Shown piece after piece: positions 44,895-56,956 of a stretch of DNA of 64,000 nucleotides; position 1 is the first letter of the stretch; each line of letters opens with the position of its first letter. The position numbers were made by a program, and so were the translations under genes. The notes under the pieces were generated by a model that saw only the letters and a list, made by a program, of their open reading frames with translations, was not told where the DNA came from and made no database searches. Origin of the DNA: Culex pipiens pallens (lineage: Eukaryota; Arthropoda; Insecta; Diptera; Culicidae); contig NC_068938.1 of NCBI RefSeq assembly GCF_016801865.2, positions 62,692,069-62,756,068 on the forward strand, given 5' to 3'.

Positions 44895-45183
44895 AGGCGT
44901 CATCCATAAAGTATATCGCGCTCTAGGGGGGGAGGGGGGTGGGGTCCGAAAAAGTGTGACATTGCGTGTTATAAGCAGGGTTACCAGGTCAAAATTTGAA
45001 AAACCTGGCAAAATATCGACGAAAAATCTGGCAGACGAAAATTTTACAATTGTGAATAGCGAAGGCGAGACCGGACTTACAACCCTGGTTATAAGTATAA
45101 GGAAAGCGTGACAAAAGGGGGAGGGGGGGGGGGGGGGTAAATTTTGGCTGATTTTAGCGTGACGTACTTTATGGATGAAGCCT
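44895..45183. mobile_element. MITE with AGGC(G/T)TCATCCATAAAGTA termini
   Basis: The left end and the complement of the right end agree over about 20 bp with one or two mismatches. Sub-terminal G-runs, including one of about 16 G near 45122-45137, sit on both sides. The element lacks a transposase frame and is interrupted by a hAT MITE. The target duplication is unclear (A/T-rich dinucleotide). Confidence 0.75.
44968..45095. mobile_element. 112-bp hAT MITE nested in another MITE
   Basis: The element at 44976-45087 begins CAGGGTTACC and ends ACAACCCTG. It is flanked by a perfect 8-bp duplication, GTTATAAG, at 44968-44975 and 45088-45095. The interior (GTCAAAATTTGAAAAACCTG) relates it to 30841-31120. 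The host MITE reads through if one copy of the duplication and the element are removed. Confidence 0.88.
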
Positions 45184-48100
45184 AATCAAATTTTACATGC
45201 TTCTTCAAAAAATATGTTTATCTCTTTAATTTCGGAAAAGCCGAGACAAAAAACCTGTGACCTGTGACCCTTTTTGAAAGTACGCTAAATATCATTTTAA
45301 AAAGTTGAAAAGATTATGTACAAATGCAAATTTAGTGAATAATTATATTTAAATACAAAAATTTACTCTTCAACAGAACTGGACTCAATCTGAAGTGGTC
45401 TTAAGTGCTCTTTTAAATGTTCAGTTTTGGCATCATGGGTCATCCATAAGGAAGCGTTTTTTTTATTACGACACGCAGTGGGGGATCAAAAAATCCAAAC
45501 TATTTCTGTACTTAATAAAAGATCAAACTTCATGGTTTTCGCTATTAATCACGAAAATTATGATTAGAACAGAATTGGTTTCAAACCGTTTTCTTCCTAA
45601 GCGAACATTTTTTTTAAATTATTTACAATGTTCATTGTCAAACTGATCATGTCTGTAATATAATCACTTACAACTTAAGATTTCCAAATTCCGTTATAAA
45701 AACTAGCAAAAAAATGTAAATTGCCCAATTTGGATTTGTAAACACACAGTTTATTCTGCTTAGAGGTTGTTCAAATATAACGTCCATAGTTTTTTGGGAT
45801 TTCCCTCCCTGTCACAAGCTTCAGACCCCCCATCCCCCTAAATATGGACATATTTTTTTAACGATTCCTTACATTGCGTTAAAAATAAGTATGATAGACT
45901 GCTTTCTAACAATTCCACATTGGACCGTTTGCATTGTTTTGCTTGAAATGTGTGAACTTTATTCTTATTTTATAAATTTCCCAATTATTTGTATCAAAGT
46001 TTATAATTTGAACTGTAAAGAGTGAGCATAAAAGTTAACAAAATCATCCTTCATTAATTATTTCCTTACCATTTCAAGATCTTCCGAGAAACTGGTATGC
46101 ATTTTTCCCACGAACATAAATTGTTCCCACCAAAGATCACATATTGTTGAATAATTCATTGCATCAAATGTATCCTTTGATATAGGAAAGACGTTACGAA
46201 AGCGGAAAACCTAATTCGATACAGTTTTTTTTTTGGTCGCATCGCTGCAACCTTGCCAAATCCTTCGCAATACTGTGAGAGCCTATTGATTAGTTTCATT
46301 GATATTCACCACTCATCCGATTGTGTTCCACTTTCTGGCAAATCAAGCGCCATGTGCGCAGTTTTTTTTTGTGGATGACATCATTTAACCTAGTAGTGAT
46401 TTTTTCTCTTCGTACTCTGTTTGAGCTTCAAAAAACTGCCGAAACGACATCCACGTGCGATCTGTCCTTGATTCTAACGTGAGGTAAAGGGGAGGCGTAC
46501 CGATTTCTGCGAAAAGTTTCTATTCATGTTGCAGTGCGCTCAGAATAGGTACCGTTCCCCTGCATGTCAAGTCAAATGGCCCCCAAAAAGTGCTAGAACC
46601 AGCAATTGGATTCGGATTTGAAAAACGGACGGCCTGTCCACCTCTGCAGCTGACTGCTGCGGACAATTTGGCCAACTGCCCACGACCGAACTCCATCGTT
46701 TGTCCCGGATGACGTGCCGATTCTGCGGTGCTCTATGAGCACATCTCGACCTGGACCGACCACTACAGTCAGAATGAGTTGGGCCTGAGAGTGGGATATT
46801 TCATTAATCTCAATCAATCTTCTTTTCAACGCTTGAATTGATCGGCGCCCTCTATCTTCAACTCCCGGGCAATAAATACTCGGCATGGCCTGGGCTTGGT
46901 GGTTGGAAGAGGTGTCGACTACCGGCTGAAGCGGGTTGCTCGCGGGAATGGTTTGTGTCACTGGCCTCGAGAGATCGTGTTATGAACAAGTTGGGCGAAA
47001 AATAGATTTTCAACCTAGCGAGAGAGTGAAATTACGCGGAGTACTTGAAGGACGGTTCTAGTTGTTGTTGGATTAGGCGCGGTAATCTACGAGTTCTCAT
47101 GAGATGTAGAACGTGCATCACGTCCTGCGGATTCAGGGTGAGATGAAGCGGTTTAAGGCAATAACAGAGGAAATCAATTTCACAACATTTGAAAGTTATG
47201 CGTGTAGCTATTTGCATTTGATACATCCAATTATAGAATAGTATTATAAAAAGATTTATAATCTTTAGACTAATCAATATGACTAAGTTGTTCAAGGTTT
47301 TGCAAAGCAAAACGTTCACCAACAAATCAATTTACCACTTTAATATTCAACGAAACCTCATTAAGCTGCAATTCCAACGTAATTTGCGAACTGGTCCGGC
47401 AAGATCTACCTCCTTGAGTATCCCCAATTTCTACGAACCGGCTCGACTCTCGACCCTGCCGGCAATGCCAGCAAAATCAGCCTGTCTTCCAATCCGGCCT
47501 GCAAACTCTAACAAGCAAAAGAACAAGACGCATATCAATTGAATTGTGCACTGGAGCAATAAATCGTCTTATCAGCTTATAAATTACACCAACTACAGGC
47601 CTATAGGCCCCGGTTTGCCGACTTGCGTGTGAGAGTAGATACCTCGAATGTGAGAATGTTCGTGTGTGTGATGAGTAAATTATGCATGCTGCAGTTGCTC
47701 ACCGAGGATGGCCACTTTGAGCTCCTCTCCATGCATATAGGGGCAGCTCACAGCCACAGAAGTTGATTAGAATAATAATGATCTATGTGGACGACCCCGA
47801 ACGCGGTAAGGTCCGGGTTCAGCTGTCCTCCGTGCTGAAGTTTCTAACGGGTTCTAGGCAGACGAATCAGCCCCGAAAGATGCTCCGTTGATCCGTGAAG
47901 AATGCGCAGGTGATTGTGTGAAGACTACACCCAAACGAAGGTTGTGTGACAATCAATGTGAGGTCAGATCAGGGAATCCAACTTTCCTCGTTTGGGTGTA
48001 GTTACGGCCCCACCACACCGCATGAATGGTTAATGCAGTTGTTGAATTGATTGGCCCACGTACGACCCCGGCCTGCTCCCATCAGCATTCCGTCCCCAAA

Positions 48101-49046
48101 CGGGCCCATCTTTTGTACGGCCTAACTCCTTCACCTACTCCTCAAGTGCCCTCAGAGATTGGAGGCCAGCTGCTCAGGTAATCCCCTCACCCCTCCCCAC
48201 CTTCCCGTACAAAAAGTATTGCCCCATCTGCCGGACAACAATATGCCCTTAAGCATCCACAATCCTGCTCCAATTTGCTCCCAACTGCTTCCGCAAGTCA
48301 CGGACATCCGCCCCCTCCCAAGTACGTCCTTCTACCGACGCACGCCCACGTCCTTCGGACGTGACCCGAGTAAACAAACTCCTTCCGGTCGCCGGACCTG
48401 GTCAGTGTCGTGTGAAAATCGGCATCGTTTAGGCTAATCCTTTACCGCCATTAACACCCGGTCGTCGTCCCAGATTCCTGGCGGCCGCAATTTGGCATTC
48501 CCGGGGAGGCGGCGTCTTCTTCCACACACTGCCGCACGTCTTACTTTATTGGGCTCTCGTAAATAACCTAATAAAGTTCCTTCAATAGTTTTGGGCTTCC
48601 ACCTTTGCCGGGGAAAGTTCGAGGCTTGTTTTCCGGGCAGACAACCGGAAGTAAGAAAGCAAGCGAACGAAATGGTACAGTGTAGTAAAATAAATAAACA
48701 CAAGTGCCACTACCGACGCGTGGCCGCTCTAACAATGGAGTGGAATTTGTGTGTGGGAAAGTCTTATTACGTTGGTTGTTAGTATCAGCTAGCGAGCATT
48801 TTATGGTGCCTGTGTGTGTCTATTATACTACGGTACGTGGCGTGGAGTCACTAAAATATTCTGGAATTAGGAACCAGGAATCAGAAGCAAACCTTTCACG
48901 GTTGATGGCGAGGTACTCGAGTGTAATTTTTCGTGGGTTCGAAGAAAAAGCTCGTCAGAGAAAGAAATGTATGTTTGTTGAGGTTTATTGAGGTTTTTGG
49001 TTGTCTTTGGTAAATTTAAACTATTTTTTCTTGATTTTTTGACATA
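45184..49046. other. Non-coding DNA, no gene recognised
   Basis: AT-rich to about 46400, then more balanced. A 122-codon frame on minus (46593-46961) and a 92-codon frame on + (48159-48437) are the longest, and neither has a recognisable domain. A small inverted repeat (CTACACCCAAACGA in both orientations) lies at 47925-48003. The 46450-48950 part has host-like composition and could flank a gene outside the window. Confidence 0.45.
47925..48003. repeat. Small inverted repeat, about 79 bp
   Basis: ACTACACCCAAACGAAGGTTG on the left is answered by AACTTTCCTCGTTTGGGTGT on the right. It could be a short MITE or a hairpin; flanks give no clear duplication. Confidence 0.5.
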
Positions 49047-49158
49047 TCGTCATCAGGGGTGAACATTGGGTTTGGAGGATGAGATTAGGTCATACAAAAA
49101 TGCAGAAATTTGTATAATCCAATCTTACCCCCAGACCTAATGTAACCCCTGATGACGG
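49047..49158. mobile_element. 112-bp relative of the CCGTCAG MITE
   Basis: The left end TCGTCATCAGGGGTGAACAT and right end TAACCCCTGATGACGG are inverted repeats, with TA on either side (49045-49046 and 49159-49160). The interior repeats GATTAGGTC and its complement. Same style as 4183-4803 but with a shorter body and a variant terminus. Confidence 0.7.
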
Positions 49159-49160
49159 TA

Positions 49161-49980
49161 ATCATATGAATACCATCAAAATTTAAAAAAGATTTTGAAC
49201 TAGTCGAGTCGGATTTTTAAACAAGCATTTTTTAAAGTTAAAAATGTTGAGTGCCATTGTCTACAAAATTTGAAATGGTTGATTTGTTTCCACAATATGA
49301 TCTAAAAATTTGAGATGGGGTGTCGGAAAATGCAATAGTTAGAAAATGGAAAGAAAAATAAGGTTTTCCAGATGAAAAAACTCACTTTTGATGAGCTGTA
49401 TCGTTTTTCACCTGGAAAAGATAGAGAAAATCGTTATTGTTGAGAAAATTGCACATTTGAGTGTTTTATCGAACAAAAAAGTTTATTTTTTTATTTTTTG
49501 AAACATTGACCAGCTTTAAGTTTATTCTGGATGTTGATATTTTGCTTTGTCTAAATGTTTTAGCAAACATATGTGTCTTTTTTTTTGTTTATACAAAAAT
49601 TCCGTATACTCTAAATGTCAAAATTCATTGATGTCCATGCACGAAAAATCAACTCATCTTCATCAAAAAACTACAAAAAATTGATGAAATTTACGAGAAT
49701 TTACAGAATAAAGAGCCAATATGAAAATGTTTCTTCAAAATCTCTCTTTTTCTTTTCAACTGTTACAATTCCTTTTAAAAATGTTTTTTTTTTAATTTTG
49801 AATCGAAAGTTATTTATTTGAATAATTGTGCAATTCTAGAAAAAAAAAGATTCAAAAAAGGCTTAAAAATGTGATTTTTGTTTTCAACTGTTATCATGTC
49901 TTAGAAATTTTATGATGCTTTTTCCAATTAATTGATTCCTTTTTAATTTTTATTTTTTTGCAAAGGAAGAATGGTTTGAT
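49161..49980. other. AT-rich non-coding DNA
   Basis: Long A and T runs and no frame beyond 70 codons. Nothing recognisable. Confidence 0.5.
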
Positions 49981-51287
49981 TTTACATCAGGGGTGCTCAA
50001 AGTTTTTGGAGGCCGGGCCAAATTTGAAGCTCAAATGAGCCTGCGGGCCAAATTAAAAAAAGGTTATTGAAAAAAATAAATTACATTATTTTAATTTAAA
50101 AGATTTAATTTGCTATTTTAATAAAATTTAAATTCAAAATAATAGAAACCACATAATAACGGTTTTCTATTGGTATCGTTGATTTTATTGTTTCAGGTAT
50201 TTGAAAAAACGTTTTCAGCTGAATGTACTTGTGTTTTCAAAAAAATAAATAAAGTTTTGTTTTTATATTTCGAAAATGGTGACATTACCTGTTGAACAAT
50301 TCATCTAAAAGCGTATTTTTATCTATAAATTAAGTGTGGCTAATGAAAAATCGTTGAGAGCCAGAATTTCAACATTTCAATGGAAAAAAAATGTTAGAAA
50401 ATGTTTTAAGCTTCCGTATAGTTAAACTGCAATCATTATTTTCAAAAAAAAAAAAAGATTCGACAAAAAAAACATTTCAGCGATTTTTTTTTATTTATTT
50501 CATCAAAAATTCACTTAAATTCATTTTTTTAATAAACTCAACTGATTCTTAATGCAATGTAATGCATATTTAATAAATTTCAGCTGATTACACTTACATT
50601 TAATTTTTTTTTTTTTGAAGTTTTTTGAAAATATATTTTTGCTCCTTGTTTTTGAGCCATTTTTTTATAATGTTGGAGGGGTGGGTTGATCGACGAAAGC
50701 TTTGTGAAATATTTGCAACAAACTTGATCCTCCAATTTCCACATTTTGTCTGCCTGAATCAGTTGGTAGTCAATCAGATTCGTTATATAACTGTAATGAG
50801 TTCGAATCCCGAAGGAAGTGCAATGTATTTTTGAGGGTCAGTTCATAAAAGTGTCATTATGACTTGCAAATTAATAAAGAAAACTTACATTTTTGCAACT
50901 ATTACAGAATTCTACCTAAGTCAATCTTGAACGTGTTTTAATATTTCTAAAAATGTTTGATGAAAATTTTGACGATATTTACTAGTTTCACTCACATTGA
51001 AACGTATGAAATTGTTTTAATTATAAAATATTTTGAACACAGTATTTGTATCCTAAAGTGGGGATCAAAATATTGATAAATAATAAGTTTTATTAACAAA
51101 AATAAAAAAAGATTAGTATATAAAAGTTTTAAATAAACCTTGATTTTGAAAAAGCATAAAATCACTTTACAAGTGGTCAACGGGCCATTTTACAGGATCT
51201 TTCAAAATGGGTCCGCGGGCCACAAAATATCACCTCGCGGGCCACGTTTGGCCCGCGGGCCATACTTTGGTCACCCCTGTTTACATC
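49981..51287. mobile_element. 1.29-kb hAT-type non-autonomous element
   Basis: The termini are CAGGGGTGCTCAAAG (49988) and CTTTGGTCACCCCTG (ending 51279), imperfect inverted repeats with GGCC/CGGGCC-rich sub-terminal blocks inside them. TTTACATC precedes and follows it (49981-49988 and 51280-51287), with one base ambiguous between terminus and duplication. CAGGGGTG...CACCCCTG ends with an 8-bp duplication fit the hAT superfamily. The 1.2-kb AT-rich interior has no transposase frame. Confidence 0.82.
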
Positions 51288-51825
51288 AAAAGCTTTGTTG
51301 ATTTTTTTGTTTTTTTTTTTAAATTTATGAATAAACTTTTTTTAAATGCACTTATGTTCTGAAATTTTAGTCAAATGTTTTGAAATTTTATTTTAAACCT
51401 GTCTTCATATTTAAAATTACAACCAGGGAATAAATTTTTGAATTAAATTGGAGTCTTTAGCAAACTATTAAGAATTCAAAACAGAAAAAATTAAAGTCTT
51501 CAAAAAGGTACAAATGTTTAACTATTTCACAAAAAGTGAAATTCAGAGTTTGGAAAACCTTTCACACTCACAAATCGAGTAGGCTTCCTCACAGCAAACA
51601 CTCTCGATACTCACCGTGAGTGTGAGGGCTGAGTAAATTTACTCATATTTGAGTAAAATGAGGGTGTGAGTTGTTTGTTATTTACAACATCAATGACAAC
51701 ATCAATCCAAAATCAAGCGTCTTTATCAATCGGTTGTACATTCGAGGTAGCGTCAATGTCTATAAATCCGAAGGTTCTGTGTTGGTGTGTTAAGAATATG
51801 GCAAAAAAATATGAACATTTAAATT
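51288..51825. other. Non-coding DNA
   Basis: AT-rich. Contains repeated GTGAGTGTGAG/CTCACACTC phrases around 51560-51670 in both orientations. No gene. Confidence 0.45.
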
Positions 51826-52175
51826 AAAGGCCACGGTGTCAACATTTGAATGAAAATTTTGTTTTAAAATGCATCATACTGTCCAGTCCTGTCCAGTTAT
51901 TTTGCAATGATTGATTTCCAAAATTTCTAAATACTGACGAAAATTTGTAATTTTACGAGAAAAAAAAGTTTATGCGGTGCTGTACATTGTAATTTCATAA
52001 AAGTTAAAATTATTTTAAAACTAGTCCAATAATGTTAAATATGATTATCAATGCAGAAAAGGGCATTTAAGATTGTTCTCAGTTGATTAGACTTCATTGA
52101 AATTTTGATTTTTTTTTGAAACAATATTTTTTTGCCTTCTGATTTTTCCAACCATTTGAAGGGGGGGGGGGTGCC
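51826..52175. mobile_element. Interior fragment of the Harbinger-like MITE
   Basis: It matches the interior of 58604-59555 in order (for example GTCAACATTT..GATGAAAA, GCTGTACATTG.AATTTCAT, GATTATCAATGCAGAAAA and a G-run) but lacks both termini and lacks the inner palindrome present there. Confidence 0.6.
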
Positions 52176-52212
52176 TTACTAAAAAAAACCATTTTTATTA
52201 AATGATGAAAAC

Positions 52213-52464
52213 ATAGTTAATTAAAAAAAAAAAGGTGGGTCTCGTGGCGCAGGGGTAGCGGCTTCGGCTGCCGATCCCGATGATGCTATGAGACGCGGGT
52301 TCGATTCCCGCCTTATCCACTGAGCTTCTATCGGATGGTGAAGTAAAACGTCGGTCCCGGTTTCTCCTGTCTCGTCAGAGGCGCTGGAGCAGAAATCCCA
52401 CGTTAGAGGAAGGCCATGCCCCGGGGGGCGTAGTGCCAATAGTTTCGTTTTATAGTTAATTAAA
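52213..52464 (+). mobile_element. tRNA-derived SINE with 13-bp target duplication
   Basis: The body (about 52234-52451) starts GGTGGGTCTCGTGGCGCAGG. The A box TGGCGCAGGGG is at 52245-52255 and the B box GGTTCGATTCC at 52298-52308. A tRNA-unrelated part follows, ending GCCAATAGTTTCGTTTT. ATAGTTAATTAAA flanks it at 52213-52225 and 52452-52464. Oddly, the A-run lies on the 5' side next to the left duplication and no poly(A) tail is seen at the 3' end. It would be transcribed by RNA polymerase III and mobilised by a LINE enzyme. Confidence 0.88.
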
Positions 52465-52846
52465 CATTTACTTGTGGTTTTTTTTCAAATGAAACATTCA
52501 GATCACTGTTATTTATGGTTCAATTGATGAAATAATTGCAATTTGCACATCTTTAGGATGAAATTAGTAAGATATACTTTGAATGTCGAAGTCACCACAG
52601 TTTTAAAAACAACTTTTTTAGGGAACTATTTTTAAAAGTACCATTGACCATTGAGGCCTGCCATGTTTCAAAAATATGAATATTGTGTCATACCGTTCAA
52701 ATAATATTTTATAACTTAAGCCAATTTAGGTTAGATTTTGAGAAAAAATCATATTTTTTTCGATTTGCAAAAATAGTGCAAAAGTGCCCATTTCTGAAAA
52801 TATTTTTTCTAGAGCTGAAAAAAATCAAGATTACTATTGATCCTTG

Positions 52847-53114
52847 CACTGTAACTTGGATTTGGCCCGCACTTTTATCTCGCACTTTTGACAATAAAAT
52901 TTCTAAAAACTAGGCAACCAGCAGTTGTTTATTTACATTTTCAGTCGCAGTTTCCACCAAACTGGACATTCGCACTTTAAAATTGCGATTGACAGGTGAG
53001 CAATATCGGCTCGCTTTGATCATTTTTTGAGAAAATTAAAATTTCCCAAGCCAGCTTGACAAGTCGCAAAAGTGCGATCGATAGCAATAATTTAGTGCGA
53101 AGTCCAAGTTAGTG
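52847..53114. mobile_element. Inverted-repeat element with CGCACTTTT blocks
   Basis: CACTGTAACTTGGATTTGGC on the left and AAGTCCAAGTTAGTG on the right are complementary apart from a few changes, and CGCACTTTTG recurs in both orientations within. It is 268 bp, with no frame and no clear target duplication. Confidence 0.5.
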
Positions 53115-56100
53115 AGAATTGCGCAATATGTTTTGAAATAATAGTCCTTATTTCATTTTTTTTTTAATATTTTCTAAGAAGAGACCAGAAATTTTCGCGA
53201 ATGACTAATTTTGAGACTTTGAAAATGAGCAATGTCTGGGTGACACTTATAGAACTTCAATTTTATAATTTCTTTATATTTCAGAAACGAATAGACGATT
53301 ATTTTTTAGAAATTTTCCTGAGCTCTTTGAAATTATTTTTTTAGGTGGGCACTTATTGGTACATTTTCGCAAATCGAAAAATAGATGATTTTTGCTCAAA
53401 ATTTAAAATTGTCTGTAAATCGAAAATCACGCACTTTTTACAAAAACAATATTGTAGGATGTATTGTAAATTAGTTTGCTTGAGATTGGTTTTTTTTTCA
53501 ATAATTTATGTTTCTTTAAAAATTCATAACTCGTCGGCATTTTTTTTACATTTCTTCTCAGTACTTCAAAAGATGTTTTTTGGTCCCCTAGAACATACTA
53601 AGCATTTGAAAAACTTAAATGGGTGAATATTTTTGAAAGTGTAACTTTTTTTTCTGGATAGTTCTGATACCCCTGATACTTACTCCATTTGCAAAAGATA
53701 AGATATATTTACTTACCATTTTTGTATGGATGGATAGGTGCCAAAATTGTATTATAAACAGAAAAGGATTTATTCAATTTCATCATCATGATCTGCAAAA
53801 TACTACTTTCAATAAATTTATGTCACTGAGAGTTCCATACCGTCATGAGTGCCATCCATTTTCCACTTTGACTTATAACTTTACTGATCACAATTATAAC
53901 CACAACACAATAATCTTTTCCCAAAACACTGTATCAAACAAACAATCAAATTACCTCCACAAAATCCAAACAATTCCCAGTCGCGTCGCGTCGTGGCACT
54001 TGCCACATGACAGAAATATCCCCACGTGTCTGGGTTACGTGGCCGGGACTCTTCAACCCCCCCACACGTGTGGCGGTTGATGGGTGATATATTATCCCAC
54101 GACCATGTTTTGGGAAAACAATAACACCACACAAGCATAATATTTTATGCTCGAAAAAACTTGCCACAGACATTGTACGTACTTCTCTGCTGAACAGTGA
54201 ACAAGAGTTGGCAACAGCTCAACACGCTGTCTCAACGGTGGTGGTGGTGGTGATGGGTGGGAAAACTTCCGGAAAAGAGCATAGCTATTCTTTTGTGGGT
54301 TAATATGCTACTCACTAGGCGGCAGCATAAAACATAGCAGGCAACATTAGTGCCAGGACCACAACCAAAAACGAAGAAGACGACGACGACGACGATGATG
54401 GCGCCAAGTTATTCCATGTTATGCGTGTGTGTTTACTCTTTCCACACACCACACGTGTGTGAGTTTGTGTGAGGACACGTGCTCGCGGAAAATCTGTGTT
54501 GAAGGTGGTGGGAGGAGGGGAAAAGGACGAAACGATCCAAAATAAACAGTGTGTTCCTTTTTGGACTTGCTTCTGGCGGTTTTTCTTTCGTTTTTTTTTT
54601 TCCTGTGGGTTCAGGAATTTCCGGCAATGTTCATTCGATTTCTGTCTGGAACGGATCTTCCGCTTCCGCCAACCCGAACGTGGTGGCACCCTTGGACAAC
54701 CACGTTCAGGGATAGAAATAATGTGTTTTTTATTGTCTTTGCGAGTATATTTGCTCTATTTATTTTTATTGTTCCTTTATGTCCTCTTTTGGGAGGGATT
54801 GGTTCATATGTGATCGTTAACAGAACGTTGCAAACCTGTTCTAAGTGTTGACTGAATGTGCGTTTAAGATGCGAATAGATTGTTGGAAGGAATTACTTTA
54901 AAGCTCCGTATAAGTGTTTTGTTTTGAATATCATTTAATTAGTAGAACATGATATCAAATACTCTCCTAAGAAAACAGAGTACACATCTGAGAATTATGA
55001 AAAAAAATCTTTGGTTTAACGACTTTTCCAATCTGTCCAATCGATTAAAACAATAAAAATTTACAATCAATTGGATTTTCTGTTTGCAAAATTCTTTGGC
55101 GACTTGTTTGTCATGAAACTTTGCTGATTTTCTTCGAGAATTGGGATTGGACCTTACTTTAATAAACAAATATTTCAACTAAAATGTTTGAACACCAATG
55201 AATTCTTATGCAGTGAAGTGTCATTAAACACATTTTTGAGGAAATGCTTAAACATGGGGGCACGCGTTAAGGCTCAAACACCTCAAGCGAGGTGTTTATT
55301 CAAAAATGCCAATTCCGATAATTTTATTAGCATTAATTTTATTGCTTCCACCAAACAGTTGACAGGATGCATCCCAAGGAGGGTGTCTAACCTCGGTCCT
55401 CCCCTTCTAAAATTGGTCATTCCTGCCATCTTCACCACCTTTGCTCCTCTCCTCGTTGGTTTCCCTCGGCTGCAATATGTTGATTAGCTACTACACTTTT
55501 AAACAAATTGGAAATACGGCGTACCACCCTCACCTTCCGGAGTTGCAGCCTGTTTTTTGAGCTCAAACTTGGCTTTCTACGGAAAAGAGTCTTTTGAGGG
55601 TTGTCTGCGCGCTGTGGCGCGATGGTTATCCTTAACGAGATTTTAAATTCCGATAAACGAAACATGCTTTTAAGGGGCGCAATATCACCAGAGCGGTGAG
55701 CCAACAACTACGTTACAGCTGTTTTTGGAGTTTGAAATCGGTCGTCGTGAACTGCATAGTAATTCGGGAATAGATACGCGGGGTCACGAATCGGTAATCG
55801 AGTTTGAATATCCGACGACAGGCAGCGTTTTAATTACACGTTGAATAGTAATGAAGATACCGCGCGGTGGGCTGACGTAATCGATTGCTGTCACTCGAAA
55901 AATAGGTAAAACGTTCAAAGAATGAATTCTTTCCAAATTCCAAATAACTTTAGCCGGCTTCAGCATCTACTCTCCCCTGCATGTAGGCAACCATGGTAGC
56001 ATAAACACACACACCATTACAATCTCCTTATTTTATGATTTTCCACATCCTTCCTCCGTTCCAACAAAGGCATCATAATCATCGAATCTACATAGCCGAA

Positions 56101-56254
56101 ACGGGCGAGCCTAGCAAAATAAAGCAAAACACAGCAAAACAGAACATAACGTAAGAAGAGAAAAGGCAGGAAATCGCACAACTGACGCGTATTCCGCTTC
56201 GTTACGCCAGAAAGGAAAAGTGTGCGTTTTTAAGGGTGTTGTTTGTGCTTTATT
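53115..56254. other. Non-coding DNA with fold-back remnants, no gene recognised
   Basis: 53490-53770 keeps decayed family A-like phrases (AAAAATTCATAACTCG, CCATTTTTGTATGGATGGAT). 54000-54860 is more balanced and has GGT and GAC triplet runs near 54238 and 54376. 55270-55300 has a small hairpin (AACACCTC..GAGGTGTT). Frames of 75-124 codons overlap in several phases without domain support. Confidence 0.45.
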
Positions 56255-56956
56255 TTGGGTGATTTGTTAAGTATTTTTTTTATCTTTGAAGCTTGTTTGA
56301 TAATCTGATTGTTTTTTTTAAATGTTATTTTTTTATTTTTAAATGTTTGGTTTTTTTAAGTTAATTTTTTTCTTCTTTGCTTTTTTTCCATATTTTGCTG
56401 TTTGGCTATTTTCCTTTTCTGTTTGTCATTTTGCTTATTTGTTTTTTTTTTATTTTATTTTTGTTTTCTTTTGCTATTTTGTTACTGCTCTTTTTCTGTT
56501 TTGCTCCTTTGTTTTATTATTTTTTTATTTTTTTGTTGTTTTTTTTTTGCTATTTTGCTTTTTAAGTTTTTTTGATGATTTTTATTTTTTTTTCCTCGTT
56601 GCATTTTTGAAAAATATTTTACTTATTGGCTTTTTCACTTTTTTTTCCTTTTTTGCTCGGCTTTTTGGCATTTTGCTTATTTGCTTTTTGATTTTTTGTT
56701 TTGGTTTTTGTTTTGTTTTGTATTTTTTGCTGTCTTGCTTTTTCTGTTTTATAGCTTTTCAGATATTTTGGTTTTTTGTTTTTTTTTTAAGTTTAGATGT
56801 TTTTCTGCTTTATTGTTTAGTTTTGCTATTTTTCTTTTTAACTTCTTTTTTTTGCTGTTTTGCTTTTTTGGGTTTTTTGGTTTTCTGTGTTTTTCCTTTT
56901 TGATTGTTTGTTTTGTTTGATTTTTTAAATTTTTAGATGTTTTGTTTTTTCTAAAG

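Noticed and set aside
46593..46961. 122-codon minus-strand frame
   Set aside because: It has an open frame in more balanced DNA but no recognisable domain or neighbour, so I do not list it as a gene.
52221..52439. 72-codon minus-strand frame containing RRESNPRLIA
   Set aside because: It is antisense to the tRNA-derived SINE; the motif is the B-box region read backwards.
56343..56903. 186-codon Phe/Leu/Cys-rich frame resembling a membrane protein
   Set aside because: It is the TTTTGC-type low-complexity tract translated. Similar frames appear wherever the tract continues.
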